Positions 28,196-37,108 of a DNA stretch of 64,000 nt are shown here, one piece after another. The stretch covers positions 62,001 through 126,000 of the forward strand of contig JAVVEL010000004.1 of assembly GCA_032260385.1 (NCBI GenBank), read 5' to 3'. Source of the DNA: UBA9300 sp032260385 (GTDB lineage Bacteria; Bacteroidota; Bacteroidia; Bacteroidales; VadinHA17). The notes beneath the pieces are model-generated. The model did not search any database, had not been told where the DNA came from, and was given only the letters and a program-made list of their open reading frames with translations. Numbering within the stretch: the stretch's first letter is position 1; every line of letters begins with the position of its first letter. A program made the translations under genes and the position numbers.

Positions 28196-28274
28196 CAGGC
28201 TTATTAACCCTCAATCCTTAATCAATCTAAAATCTTTAACCGAGAATCACGAATTTGCCGCAGGCCATCTTCAA

Positions 28275-29471
28275 TCATCCTGCTCCCGGATAAACCTTAA
28301 GGGCTTCAGCCAGGGTTTCCATTGCATTTTTCAGATCGTCCGTATTCAGGACGTAGGCAATCCTTACTTCATTCCGACCCAGTCCGGGGCTTGAGTAAAA
28401 TCCGGAGGCCGGGGCCAGCATGACGGTTTGGTTTTTATATTCGAATTCTTCAAGCAGCCACTGTGAAAACTTGTCAGTATCATCCACCGGTAGCTTAACA
28501 GTGCTGTAAAATGCCCCTTTTGGTTTGGGGCAGTACACGCCCGGCATCTTATTTAGTGCATCCACCATGAAATCGCGTCTTGTTATGTATTCATCATACA
28601 CCATATCGAAGTATTCTTTGGGTGTGTCAACGGAGGCTTCACCCACTATCTGTCCCAATCCGGGAGGGCTCAGCCTTGCCTGTGCGAACTTGAGGGCCGT
28701 GGCAAGAACATCTTTGTTCCTGGTTATCAGGGCACCAATCCTAACACCACACATACTGTAACGTTTTGATACTGAATCGAGGAGTATAACATTATTTTCA
28801 ACGCCTTCAAGATGCATGGCTGAAAAATGTTTCTCGCCGTCATAGCAGAACTCACGGTATACTTCATCGGAAAAGAGGAAGAGGTCGTGTTTAACAATTA
28901 TTTCGCGCAACTGGCGGATTTCATCCTCAGTATAGAGGTAGCCGGTTGGATTATTCGGACTGCAAATCAAAATACCCTTTGTTCTCTTGCTTATTTTTTT
29001 CTCAATCTCACTTACCGGTGGAAGGGCAAAATCATCTTCAATTTTTGAGGTTACAGCTACGATCTTTACGCCTGCTGTAGCGGCAAAACCGTTATAATTG
29101 GCATAAAAGGGTTCAGGAGTGATTACCTCATCACCTGGGTTAAGGCAGCTCATAAAAGCAAAAAGAACTGCTTCAGAGCCACCGGTGGTAACTATAATCT
29201 CTGTGTGATCAATATTTATTCCCAGCTTCCGGTAATATCCGGCAAGCTTCCTGCGGTACGATTCATTGCCTGCCGAATGGCTGTAAACAATAACTTTCTC
29301 CTGCATATTCTTCAGGGCATCAAGCGCTATCTGTGGCGTTGGAATATCGGGCTGACCGATATTGAGATGATAGACTTTGCGTCCCTTCCTCTTTGCTTCT
29401 TCTGCATAGGGTACAAGTTTTCTGATGGGAGAGGCAGGCATAGCTTTGCCTTTTTCTGATATCTGTGGCAT
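28275..29471 (-). CDS. Pyridoxal-phosphate aminotransferase (class I/II)
   Basis: A 398-residue fold-type I aminotransferase of the aspartate/aromatic/alanine group. Visible are NIGQPDIPTP (substrate loop), the GGSEAVLFAF phosphate-binding turn, CSPNNPTGYLY, DEVYREFCYDG, and the PLP Schiff-base Lys in DSVSKRYSMCGVRIG. A conserved Arg near the C-terminus (NEVRIAYVL) binds the substrate carboxylate. The substrate cannot be fixed from sequence; aspartate-type transamination is most likely. It diverges from valS, with a perfect -7 box 28 bases upstream. Confidence 0.88.
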   Translation of the reverse strand: MPQISEKGKAMPASPIRKLVPYAEEAKRKGRKVYHLNIGQPDIPTPQIALDALKNMQEKVIVYSHSAGNESYRRKLAGYYRKLGINIDHTEIIVTTGGSEAVLFAFMSCLNPGDEVITPEPFYANYNGFAATAGVKIVAVTSKIEDDFALPPVSEIEKKISKRTKGILICSPNNPTGYLYTEDEIRQLREIIVKHDLFLFSDEVYREFCYDGEKHFSAMHLEGVENNVILLDSVSKRYSMCGVRIGALITRNKDVLATALKFAQARLSPPGLGQIVGEASVDTPKEYFDMVYDEYITRRDFMVDALNKMPGVYCPKPKGAFYSTVKLPVDDTDKFSQWLLEEFEYKNQTVMLAPASGFYSSPGLGRNEVRIAYVLNTDDLKNAMETLAEALKVYPGAG

Positions 29472-29498
29472 ATCCTGATTTTTATTTGTTCAACCACA

Positions 29499-29506
29499 CA
29501 AAGTTA
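29499..29506 (-). promoter_or_regulatory. Putative -7 box of the aminotransferase gene
   Basis: Minus-strand TAACTTTG matches TAnnTTTG exactly, 28 bases upstream of the ATG. No clear -33 element. Confidence 0.45.
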
Positions 29507-29676
29507 AGTTTTCAGGACATAAAAAGGAATGATTTACAACATTTAATTGGAACCGGGCATATTGAGACTGCCGTAGGTCGTAGATATTTCTCAAATCGAC
29601 ATTCGATATTATGCATTCTCAATCTTAGTATAAAGTTCCCGGGGTCAAATCTTATGTATGATTTAATATTAATGTT

Positions 29677-29684
29677 TATTTTTG
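29677..29684 (+). promoter_or_regulatory. Putative -7 box of valS
   Basis: TATTTTTG matches TAnnTTTG exactly and ends 27 bases before the valS ATG. The rest of the divergent gap 29472-29711 shows nothing else I can interpret. Confidence 0.45.
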
Positions 29685-29711
29685 CTCACCAGAAACTGAT
29701 TGATTGACAAA

Positions 29712-32369
29712 ATGAATATTCCTTCCAAATATAATCCGGCCAGTGCCGAATCAAAATGGTATAAGTACTGGATGGAAGAGGGCTTTTTCAGGAGCGTGCC
29801 CGATGACCGTGATCCTTATGTTATTACCATTCCTCCACCCAATGTTACAGGTGTGCTGCACATGGGACACATGCTTAACAATACCCTCCAGGATGTCCTT
29901 GTGAGAAGGCAGAGGATGCTGGGAAGGAATGTGTGCTGGGTTCCCGGTACCGATCATGCTTCAATTGCAACTGAAGCAAGGGTTGTGGCAAAACTGAAGG
30001 AGGAAGGAATAGCAAAGAATGATCTGAGCAGGGATGAATTTCTTGAACACGCATGGAGGTGGACTGAAAAACACGGCGGAATAATACTTGAGCAGCTTAA
30101 GAGGCTCGGGGCTTCTTGTGATTGGGACAGAACACTCTTTACGATGGATGACCTGAGATACAGATCGGTAATCAGGGTTTTTGTCGATTTGTACAATAAG
30201 GGACTCATTTACCGGGGTGTTAGAATGGTAAACTGGGATCCCGAGGCAAAGACCGCCGTTTCGGATGAGGAAGTTGTGTATACCGAAGAAGATTCAAAGC
30301 TGTATTATGTGAAATACAGGATAAAGGAAATAGATGAATATATAACAGTTGCAACAACAAGACCCGAGACCATACTGGGTGATTCGGCCGTATGCGTTAA
30401 TCCTGCCGACACAAGGTATCAGCACCTGGTGGGTAAGAAAGTGCTTGTCCCGATGGTGAACAGGGAAGTCCCTGTTATTTCTGATACTTATGTTGATATG
30501 GAATTTGGGACCGGCTGCCTTAAAATAACCCCCGCTCATGACATTAATGATTACGAAATAGGACAGAGACACGGGCTTGAAATTATTGATATCTTCAATC
30601 CCGACGGGACATTGAGCAGCGAAGCCGGATTATTTACGGGATCTGACAGGTTTGAAGCAAGAAAATTCTCAGTGAGCCTGCTGAAAGAAGAAGGAGTTCT
30701 CGAGAAGGTTGAAAACTACAGGAATAAAATCGGGAGGTCAGAGCGCACAAATGCGGTTATTGAACCAAAACTGTCAATGCAGTGGTTCCTGAAAATGAAA
30801 GAAATTTCAGAACCGGCTCTTGAAGCAATAATAAACTCAGATATAAATATTTACCCTCCCAAGTTCAAAAATGTTTACCGCCACTGGATGGAGAATGTGC
30901 GTGACTGGTGCATAAGCAGGCAACTGTGGTGGGGGCATCGCATCCCGGCCTGGTATTATGGTTCAACGGGCTATGTGGTTGCCCTGAACGCGGAAGAGGC
31001 ACTGGCCCTTGCCCGTAAAGCTTCGGGCAACCCAGAACTGACTCCTTCTGATTTACGCCAGGATGAGGATGTGCTTGACACCTGGTTTTCTTCCTGGCTA
31101 TGGCCAATTACCTGTTTTAACGGCATACTTGAACCCGGCAATGATGACATTAATTATTACTATCCGACAAATGCCCTGGTTACAGCCCCGGAAATTTTGT
31201 TTTTCTGGGTTGCAAGGATGATTATTGCCGGTTATGAATACCGTGGCCTGAAACCATTTGACGATGTTTATCTTCACGGTATTGTGAGGGACAAAGAGAG
31301 ACAGAAAATGTCAAAGTCACTTGGCAATTCACCCGATCCCCTGGACCTTATAGGCAAGTATGGTGCTGACGGGGTGAGGGTAGGCATGCTCCTGTGTTCA
31401 CCTGCCGGCAATGACCTGCTTTACGACGACTCACTTCCCGAGCAGGGAAGGAATTTCGCGAATAAGATATGGAATGCTTTCAGGCTGGTTAAAAGCTGGG
31501 AGCTGGATCCGGATATTGAAGAGCAGCCTCTGTGGTCGGCAGAGGCGGCTAAGTGGTTCGACAACAGGCTTAATGAGGCAATCAGGCAATACAACAGGGC
31601 TTTTGACAAGTACAGGATCTCTGACGCTTTAATGATTGTGTACCGTTTGTTCTGGGAAGACTTCTCGAGCTGGTACCTCGAGGCGGTAAAACCTGATTAC
31701 CGTAAACCGGTGGATACCACAACTTATGAATCTACCCTTGAATTCTTTGATAAGCTCTTACGCCTCCTTCATCCCTTTATGCCCTTTATCACGGAAGAAA
31801 TATGGCAGATGATGGAGGAAAGAGAAAAGGGTTTGAGCATCATGGCAGCAGATACGCCCGAAGCAGGAAAGGTAAGCAGCTCTGTCTTGAAGGATTTTGA
31901 GACTGCCAGGATGATTGTAAGTGCCGTGCGTAACATACGAAAGAAAAATAATCTGCCGGCGAAAGATAAGCTTGATCTGTTGGCGGGTAAAAATACTATT
32001 GATGAAGGCTTGCCATTCCGGAACCTTATTAAACGGCTTGGAAACGTCTCGGGTATTGAAGATGTCTCAGGTATTGAAGATGTCTCAGGTAAGCCTGAGG
32101 ATTCCGTGAGTTTTATGGTTGGCACATCAGAATATTATGTCCGGATGGGCGGTATGATTGATCTTGCATCTGAGCTTAAAAAGCTTGAAGCCGATTTAAA
32201 ATATTACCGGGGTTTCCTGGAATCGGTAATGAAAAAGCTTGGGAATGACAGTTTTGTAAAAAACGCTCCGGCCAAAGTGATTGAGGTTGAAGAAAAGAAG
32301 AAATCTGATACCGAAACCAGGATCAATGCTCTCGTTGAACGAATCAACGACTTAAAAGCCGGAGGATAG
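29712..32369 (+). CDS. valS: Valyl-tRNA synthetase
   Basis: An 885-residue class I aminoacyl-tRNA synthetase that charges tRNA(Val). The HIGH-type motif reads HMGH at residues 50-53 after PPPNVTGVL. The editing domain (CP1) lies at about 190-345, and KMSKS is at 532-536. An anticodon-binding helical domain and a C-terminal coiled-coil arm (from about residue 820, ...LKKLEADLKYYRGFLESVMKKL) complete the protein. I start at the ATG at 29712 rather than an in-frame TTG 12 bases upstream. An 18-bp tandem duplication lies in the linker before the C-terminal arm. The gene is convergent with the next, with 7 bases between stops. Confidence 0.97.
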   Translation: MNIPSKYNPASAESKWYKYWMEEGFFRSVPDDRDPYVITIPPPNVTGVLHMGHMLNNTLQDVLVRRQRMLGRNVCWVPGTDHASIATEARVVAKLKEEGIAKNDLSRDEFLEHAWRWTEKHGGIILEQLKRLGASCDWDRTLFTMDDLRYRSVIRVFVDLYNKGLIYRGVRMVNWDPEAKTAVSDEEVVYTEEDSKLYYVKYRIKEIDEYITVATTRPETILGDSAVCVNPADTRYQHLVGKKVLVPMVNREVPVISDTYVDMEFGTGCLKITPAHDINDYEIGQRHGLEIIDIFNPDGTLSSEAGLFTGSDRFEARKFSVSLLKEEGVLEKVENYRNKIGRSERTNAVIEPKLSMQWFLKMKEISEPALEAIINSDINIYPPKFKNVYRHWMENVRDWCISRQLWWGHRIPAWYYGSTGYVVALNAEEALALARKASGNPELTPSDLRQDEDVLDTWFSSWLWPITCFNGILEPGNDDINYYYPTNALVTAPEILFFWVARMIIAGYEYRGLKPFDDVYLHGIVRDKERQKMSKSLGNSPDPLDLIGKYGADGVRVGMLLCSPAGNDLLYDDSLPEQGRNFANKIWNAFRLVKSWELDPDIEEQPLWSAEAAKWFDNRLNEAIRQYNRAFDKYRISDALMIVYRLFWEDFSSWYLEAVKPDYRKPVDTTTYESTLEFFDKLLRLLHPFMPFITEEIWQMMEEREKGLSIMAADTPEAGKVSSSVLKDFETARMIVSAVRNIRKKNNLPAKDKLDLLAGKNTIDEGLPFRNLIKRLGNVSGIEDVSGIEDVSGKPEDSVSFMVGTSEYYVRMGGMIDLASELKKLEADLKYYRGFLESVMKKLGNDSFVKNAPAKVIEVEEKKKSDTETRINALVERINDLKAGG
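32052..32087 (+). repeat. 18-bp tandem duplication inside valS
   Basis: The unit GGTATTGAAGATGTCTCA occurs twice with no gap and is in frame, encoding Gly-Ile-Glu-Asp-Val-Ser twice; a similar Val-Ser precedes it. It sits in a linker of ValS, so it should be tolerated. Confidence 0.9.
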
Positions 32370-32376
32370 AGATCGG

Positions 32377-33681
32377 TCAGGGTGTGAGCTTGCGTATAAA
32401 ATAATTCTCTTCGAGCTTCACCATTTCCCAGTTATGATTAAGAACTATGTGCCAGCCGTCACCGGTGACGTGCTGTTTTTCCTGTTTTACATTTTTAGCC
32501 GGTACGCGAAGAAATCTGAGATTGGGAGATACCAGGCACCCACCTTCCTCAACAGCCAGCTTACCCCAGTTATCCGTAACCCTGATTGTCTGGTATATAG
32601 TACCCAGTGTATCAACAGGGTCGGTATCTTCGGCCTCAAAAGAAAAATTCGGGCTTAACAGTTCGAGAAGCACAACAGGCTTTTCGGTGAATTGTGCCGT
32701 CCTTCGCCTCAAGCCTTCCCTTAACTGCTCTTCACGCTGTCTTTCCTCTTCCTTCACCAGGTCTACATCATAGCTGAAGGCAAGACTGCCCGCTATATCA
32801 CGGCTGATTTCCGGAAGTGTGATGTCATATCTTTCCTTCAAGGTTTCTCCGAGATCAAAATCCCTGCTATTTATTGTGGAAAAATCAAAACCCGATTCGT
32901 GAAGAAGATAAGCGTAGATATTACCATGAACAAAACCGTATGAAAAAGTGTAGGAGCGGAAATCATATATCCGGTGATAATATTCCAGGAGCATCTTCAG
33001 ATATTCATCCCTGGATTCAGAACTCAGCATCATGTATGTGAATGAAGCAAGCCCCTCATAATTCTCAAACTTATTTTCGTCCAGTATATACTTAGGATAC
33101 AACTCCCTGCGTGCCGACCTGAAAACAAGAGCATCCCTGGCAGCCTGTTTTCTTGCTTCCCCGTTCGTCCTGATGGCTCTTTCAAGTGCTTTCCATTCCA
33201 TTTTCAGCCATAAACGCGCGGTGCGTTCACCCATATGACTTGTGTTATAGTCGGGAGTATCTATGTCTTTTCTTATCTGTAAACAATGGAATAAACCATG
33301 GATGCATCTTGACGTAATCCTGAAATAGTCTTCTTCTTCAGGCATTGGAGCCATAGCAAAAAGAGTGCCTCCAAACTCCTTTGCATAATTTATGACTTCT
33401 TCCCTGGGGTAGGTTCCGGTAAATATATTTCCCCTGGGCTTCAGAATGCCTTCGCTGTCCTGTACATTTGAGTACAGCTTCCTTGTTTCAGTATCGATGA
33501 GTAATATGGGACCGTAGAGATTTTCACCCCAGAGTTTACCATCATCCCTGTCACATAATTTTTTAACTTCAGATAAATAATAGTCTGCCTTTTCAACGGT
33601 GAAGTAGTCTATGCCTTCATCTTCTTTACACCCGGCAAATAATACAGGAAGAAAAAAAATCACAACTTTCCATCTCTTCAT
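32377..33681 (-). CDS. Unrecognised lipoprotein with HxxxH...E pattern
   Basis: A 434-residue predicted lipoprotein: signal peptide with lipobox LFAGC (lipidated Cys at residue 18). I do not recognise the family. The body contains CIHGLFHCLQ (about residues 127-136) and, about 85 residues later, NYEGLASF. This arrangement is reminiscent of gluzincin-type metallopeptidases (HExxH followed by a Glu in an E-G-x-A helix), but the catalytic Glu between the two His is replaced by Gly. A highly charged helix (KEEERQREEQLREGLRRR) precedes a C-terminal beta-rich domain of about 100 residues. It may be a non-catalytic binding protein. Transcribed alone, with a perfect -7 box upstream. Confidence 0.7.
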   Translation of the reverse strand: MKRWKVVIFFLPVLFAGCKEDEGIDYFTVEKADYYLSEVKKLCDRDDGKLWGENLYGPILLIDTETRKLYSNVQDSEGILKPRGNIFTGTYPREEVINYAKEFGGTLFAMAPMPEEEDYFRITSRCIHGLFHCLQIRKDIDTPDYNTSHMGERTARLWLKMEWKALERAIRTNGEARKQAARDALVFRSARRELYPKYILDENKFENYEGLASFTYMMLSSESRDEYLKMLLEYYHRIYDFRSYTFSYGFVHGNIYAYLLHESGFDFSTINSRDFDLGETLKERYDITLPEISRDIAGSLAFSYDVDLVKEEERQREEQLREGLRRRTAQFTEKPVVLLELLSPNFSFEAEDTDPVDTLGTIYQTIRVTDNWGKLAVEEGGCLVSPNLRFLRVPAKNVKQEKQHVTGDGWHIVLNHNWEMVKLEENYFIRKLTP

Positions 33682-33701
33682 GCTTGTATTTCTTTAGTCT
33701 T

Positions 33702-33709
33702 CAAAAATA
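33702..33709 (-). promoter_or_regulatory. Putative -7 box of the lipoprotein gene
   Basis: Minus-strand TATTTTTG matches TAnnTTTG exactly, 21 bases before the ATG at 33681. Confidence 0.45.
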
Positions 33710-33779
33710 ATAAAAATCTTAAACCCGGCTAACAGCCTATGGATAATAATTGATTGAATGATCAGCATGATTTAGGACA

Positions 33780-33810
33780 TTTGTTCGAACAGACTAAATT
33801 TATATATTTG
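33780..33810 (+). promoter_or_regulatory. Bacteroidetes-type promoter of the glutamine-synthetase-like gene
   Basis: A -33 element TTTG (33780-33783) and a -7 element TATATTTG (33803-33810) are separated by exactly 19 bases. Both match the Bacteroidetes consensus, making this the best promoter in the window. The leader to the ATG at 33841 would be about 25 bases and contains a short ACCC/GGGT inverted repeat. Confidence 0.7.
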
Positions 33811-33840
33811 AAACCCTGTTAATACCGGGTAAAAAAATAT

Positions 33841-35349
33841 ATGATGACAGATAGTGAAATTATAATGAATCCGAATGAGCTGGTTCAGTTCCTGAAGAAA
33901 CCGGCCGCTCAGTTTACAAAGGCAGACATTATCAGGTTTGTCGAAGCCAAAAGTATAGAAATGATAAATTTCAGGTATGTTGCTGAAGACGGCAAGCTCA
34001 AGACCCTGAATTTTGTTTTGTCTAACCGCCGGCATCTTGAAGACTTGCTTTCAGAAGGAGAGAGAGTTGACGGGTCAAGCCTGTTTTCATTCGTAGGTGC
34101 AGGATCAAGCGACCTTTATGTTATACCAAGGTACCGTACTGCATTTTTAAATCCTTTCACCGAAAGGCCTGCACTTGATATATTGTGTTCCTTTTATGAT
34201 TTCGAGGGAAAACCCCTTGAGAGCTCACCGGAAAATATACTGAAAAAAGCTTATGGCAGGTTTGTATCAAAATCAGGATTGACCATGAAGGCTCTTGGCG
34301 AACTGGAGTATTATGTAAGATCTATTGAAGATGACCTTTATCCCATGCTTGATCAGAAAGGTTATCACCAGTCAATGCCCTTTGCCAAGTTTGAAGATCT
34401 GCGTATTGAAGCCCTTGACCTGTGTGCCCGGGCTGGATGCAAAATAAAATACGGGCATTCAGAAGTGGGTGGTTTTACAAAGGAAGGGGATAATTATGAA
34501 CAGCATGAGATAGAATTTCTTCCCACAGAAGTCGACTTTGCTGTTGAACAGATGGTAATAACAAAATGGATCCTCAGAATGCTGGCCTATGAACGTGGAG
34601 TGGAAATAAGTTTTGCACCCAAAATAACTGTTGGAAAAGCAGGCAGTGGACTTCATATTCATATGCTGCTCGAGAAAGACGGGCAGAATATTATGCTTGA
34701 AAACGGTGAGATCAGCAGTCTGGCGAAAAGGATGATAGCAGGTATACTTGACCTGTCCGGTTCACTGACAGCCTTTGGCAATACCATCCCGACATCATAT
34801 CTGAGGCTTGTTCCTCACCAGGAAGCACCGACGAACATATGCTGGGGCGACAGAAACAGATCGGTTCTCGTGCGTGTGCCCCTGGGCTGGACGGGTACCG
34901 GGAACATGATAAAAAATGCAAACCCCCTTGAAGGGTCTGAACCTGAGTCCTCCGGAAGCAGGCAGACCGTTGAATTCAGGGCACCTGACGGCTCGGCCGA
35001 CCTCTACCTCCTTATGGCCGGACTGGTTACGGCAATACAGCATGGACTCGAAATGGAGAATGGACTCGAATATGCCAACAGCCTTTATGTTTCTGGTAAC
35101 CTCTTCGCCAATGAGAATAAGAGCTTCCTTGAAAAGCTTGAATCTTTACCTGCATCATGCTGGGAATCAGCTGAAAATCTTGATAAGCAACGTAAATATT
35201 ACGAAGAGGCTAATGTCTTTCCTTCCGGTCTTATAAATAGCATAGTGAAACGATTGAAATCATACGATGATAAAAATCTGAGCGAAAGATTATATGGCAA
35301 AAAGGAGGAGCTGGCCGGGCTGGTTAATAAATATCTTCACTGCCGCTGA
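33841..35349 (+). CDS. Glutamine synthetase family protein
   Basis: A 502-residue protein with the full glutamine-synthetase fold order. After an N-terminal beta-grasp region (about residues 20-110), the catalytic part carries a metal-binding Glu in GELEYYV and the segment HEIEFLP. GKAGSGLHIHM follows (equivalent of the GSGMHVH metal/ammonia site), then SYLRLVPHQEAPTNICWGDRNRSVLVRVP and VEFRAPDGSADLYLL. The family condenses glutamate with ammonia using ATP. Several positions differ from textbook GSI (for example PDGSADLYL where PD-x-x-x-NPYL is usual), so a divergent paralogue with another amine substrate is possible. The 3' end overlaps the convergent yihY gene by 13 bases. Confidence 0.83.
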   Translation: MMTDSEIIMNPNELVQFLKKPAAQFTKADIIRFVEAKSIEMINFRYVAEDGKLKTLNFVLSNRRHLEDLLSEGERVDGSSLFSFVGAGSSDLYVIPRYRTAFLNPFTERPALDILCSFYDFEGKPLESSPENILKKAYGRFVSKSGLTMKALGELEYYVRSIEDDLYPMLDQKGYHQSMPFAKFEDLRIEALDLCARAGCKIKYGHSEVGGFTKEGDNYEQHEIEFLPTEVDFAVEQMVITKWILRMLAYERGVEISFAPKITVGKAGSGLHIHMLLEKDGQNIMLENGEISSLAKRMIAGILDLSGSLTAFGNTIPTSYLRLVPHQEAPTNICWGDRNRSVLVRVPLGWTGTGNMIKNANPLEGSEPESSGSRQTVEFRAPDGSADLYLLMAGLVTAIQHGLEMENGLEYANSLYVSGNLFANENKSFLEKLESLPASCWESAENLDKQRKYYEEANVFPSGLINSIVKRLKSYDDKNLSERLYGKKEELAGLVNKYLHCR

Positions 35350-36269
35350 TCATCCGGGTCGATTGTATTTGAATTGGCACTTTTTATACTGGCGTTGAGC
35401 TCAAAACCTATCAGGAGGGTAATTGAATTAAGGTAGAGCCAAAGCAGGATTACAAGTATGGTTCCCATCGATCCGTAAAGCCTGTTATACTGGTCAAAAT
35501 TATTTACGTATGCCGAAAAGCCCAGTGAGGTGGCAATAAAAAGAAGTGTTGCCAGCGAAGATCCTGCTGAAATAAACCTGAATTTTGCCTTCCTGGAGGG
35601 CGCCAGGTAGTAGAGAAAAGATATTGCGGTGAACAGAAGGGCTATTATGACCATCCATTTTGAGATCTGCAAGAGGTAATATACAATCCCGCTTTCAACA
35701 ATGTTGTTTTCAACCAGTTTCTCAACAACCGACCTGCCGAAAATAAGTAATATAGCTGATACAGTAATCAGCAGGCCTATTAAAAAGAAGAGAAAAAAGG
35801 CTATCTTTCTCTGTGCCACCCAGCTCCTTGTTTCAAACTTGTGATCGGATACCACAAAGGCGTTGATAAGGGCATGAATGCCATTGGTTGACATTATGGC
35901 CGAGGCTACTATCATTATAATGAGAAAGATGTTGCTCCGGTTTGTGACAGCATCCCGGATGCTTTGTTCCAGAAGAGTATAGGCTCTTTCAGGCATTATA
36001 CTCTCGAAGAGTAGTATGACCTGTTCCTGGAAGCCCTGAACGGGAATGTAAGGAATGAGAGTAAAAAGAAGGAAGGTAGCCGGGACAAGGCTTATTAAAA
36101 GATTAAAGGCTATGGATGAAGCCCGGGTAACCAGGGCTCCCTTCTTAAAACCCCTGACAAAAAAAACAATGACATCATAAATCGGCACCCTGTCAAAGCC
36201 CGGTAAAACCAGGTTTTTGAGACGCTCAAGAATATATTCGCCTGTTTTATCCCTGTTGAATAACCTCAT
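35337..36269 (-). CDS. YihY/UPF0761 (BrkB-type) membrane protein
   Basis: A 310-residue polytopic protein of the YihY/virulence factor BrkB family. Six membrane spans are apparent. The family start FFVRGFKKGALVTRASSIAFNLLISLVPATFLLF and the later AFVVSDHKFETRSWVAQRKIAFFLF are recognisable, as is LYGSMGTILVILLWLYL. Despite its old tRNA-processing label (RNase BN), the family is a membrane protein of unsettled function, possibly transport. Its ATG overlaps the nadC stop (ATGA), so it is the last gene of the DUF4783-nadC-yihY unit. The C-terminus overlaps the end of the glutamine-synthetase gene. Confidence 0.86.
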   Translation of the reverse strand: MRLFNRDKTGEYILERLKNLVLPGFDRVPIYDVIVFFVRGFKKGALVTRASSIAFNLLISLVPATFLLFTLIPYIPVQGFQEQVILLFESIMPERAYTLLEQSIRDAVTNRSNIFLIIMIVASAIMSTNGIHALINAFVVSDHKFETRSWVAQRKIAFFLFFLIGLLITVSAILLIFGRSVVEKLVENNIVESGIVYYLLQISKWMVIIALLFTAISFLYYLAPSRKAKFRFISAGSSLATLLFIATSLGFSAYVNNFDQYNRLYGSMGTILVILLWLYLNSITLLIGFELNASIKSANSNTIDPDDQRQ

Positions 36270-37108
36270 ATGGCCTTCAGGCTGATATCAAGACTTTTAA
36301 CATGGTGGGTAAGAGCACCAACCGAAATATAATCTACACCGCACCTTGCATATGATATAACTGTTTCAAGATTTATGCCTCCGGATGATTCAATTTCATA
36401 TCTTCGGCCTGCAAGTTTGATTGCCTTCTCAGTGTCAGCAATACTGAAATTGTCCAGCATGATCCTGTTTATCATGCCCTCTTTCAGAATTTGTTCAAGT
36501 TCATCAAGGTTCCTGGCTTCAATTACAATTTCCAGCTCCTTCTTCGTCTTCTTAATGTATTCATTGGCCCTGGCTATCGCTTTTTTTATGCCTCCTGCAT
36601 AATCAATGTGATTATCCTTGAGCATTATCATGTCGTAAAGGCCCATTCGATGGTTTACTCCTCCTCCTATTCTGACTGCTTCTTTTTCAAAAGCCCTGAA
36701 CCCTGGTGTTGTTTTCCTGGTGTCGAGTATGCGGGCCTTGTAAGGCTTAACGGCATCCACGTAACTTCTTGTGCTGGTGGCAATAGCGCTCATCCTCTGA
36801 ATAATATTAAGCACCAGTCTTTCCGATTTAAGCAAACCCTGAACCGGGCCCTCTGCAATAAAGCCTGTTTCTCCGGCTTTTACCCTGGTCCCGTCGGCAA
36901 GGCAATCGAGCAGTTTAATCCTGCTATCAATCCTGCTGAACACATAGCCTGCAATATCAATGCCTGCAAGCACTCCGGCTTCCTTTATCAGCAGCCCGGA
37001 TCTGCCCCTTGCATTGCCTGGTATGCATGCCAGGGAACTATGATCACCGTCTCCTATATCTTCTGTGATTGCAAGGTCAACAAGATTACGAATTTTCTCC
37101 TGTATCAT
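36266..37108 (-). CDS. nadC: Nicotinate-nucleotide pyrophosphorylase (carboxylating)
   Basis: A 280-residue quinolinate phosphoribosyltransferase, which makes nicotinate mononucleotide from quinolinate and PRPP in NAD synthesis. Signatures are EDIGDGDHSS at the N-terminus, RMSAIATSTRSYV, ILDTRKTTPGFRAFEKEAVRIGGGVNHRMGLYDMIMLKDNH and IEVEARNLDE-like and ESSGGINLETV segments in order. I choose the ATG at 37108 over a TTG nine bases upstream. The start lies inside the end of the DUF4783 gene (23-base overlap), and the stop overlaps the yihY start. Confidence 0.95.
   Translation of the reverse strand: MIQEKIRNLVDLAITEDIGDGDHSSLACIPGNARGRSGLLIKEAGVLAGIDIAGYVFSRIDSRIKLLDCLADGTRVKAGETGFIAEGPVQGLLKSERLVLNIIQRMSAIATSTRSYVDAVKPYKARILDTRKTTPGFRAFEKEAVRIGGGVNHRMGLYDMIMLKDNHIDYAGGIKKAIARANEYIKKTKKELEIVIEARNLDELEQILKEGMINRIMLDNFSIADTEKAIKLAGRRYEIESSGGINLETVISYARCGVDYISVGALTHHVKSLDISLKAI

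Noticed and set aside
29560..29620. TTGAGA/TCTCAA inverted repeat between the aminotransferase and valS genes
   Set aside because: Short arms with a 20-base spacer are expected by chance; there is no T-run or known operator.
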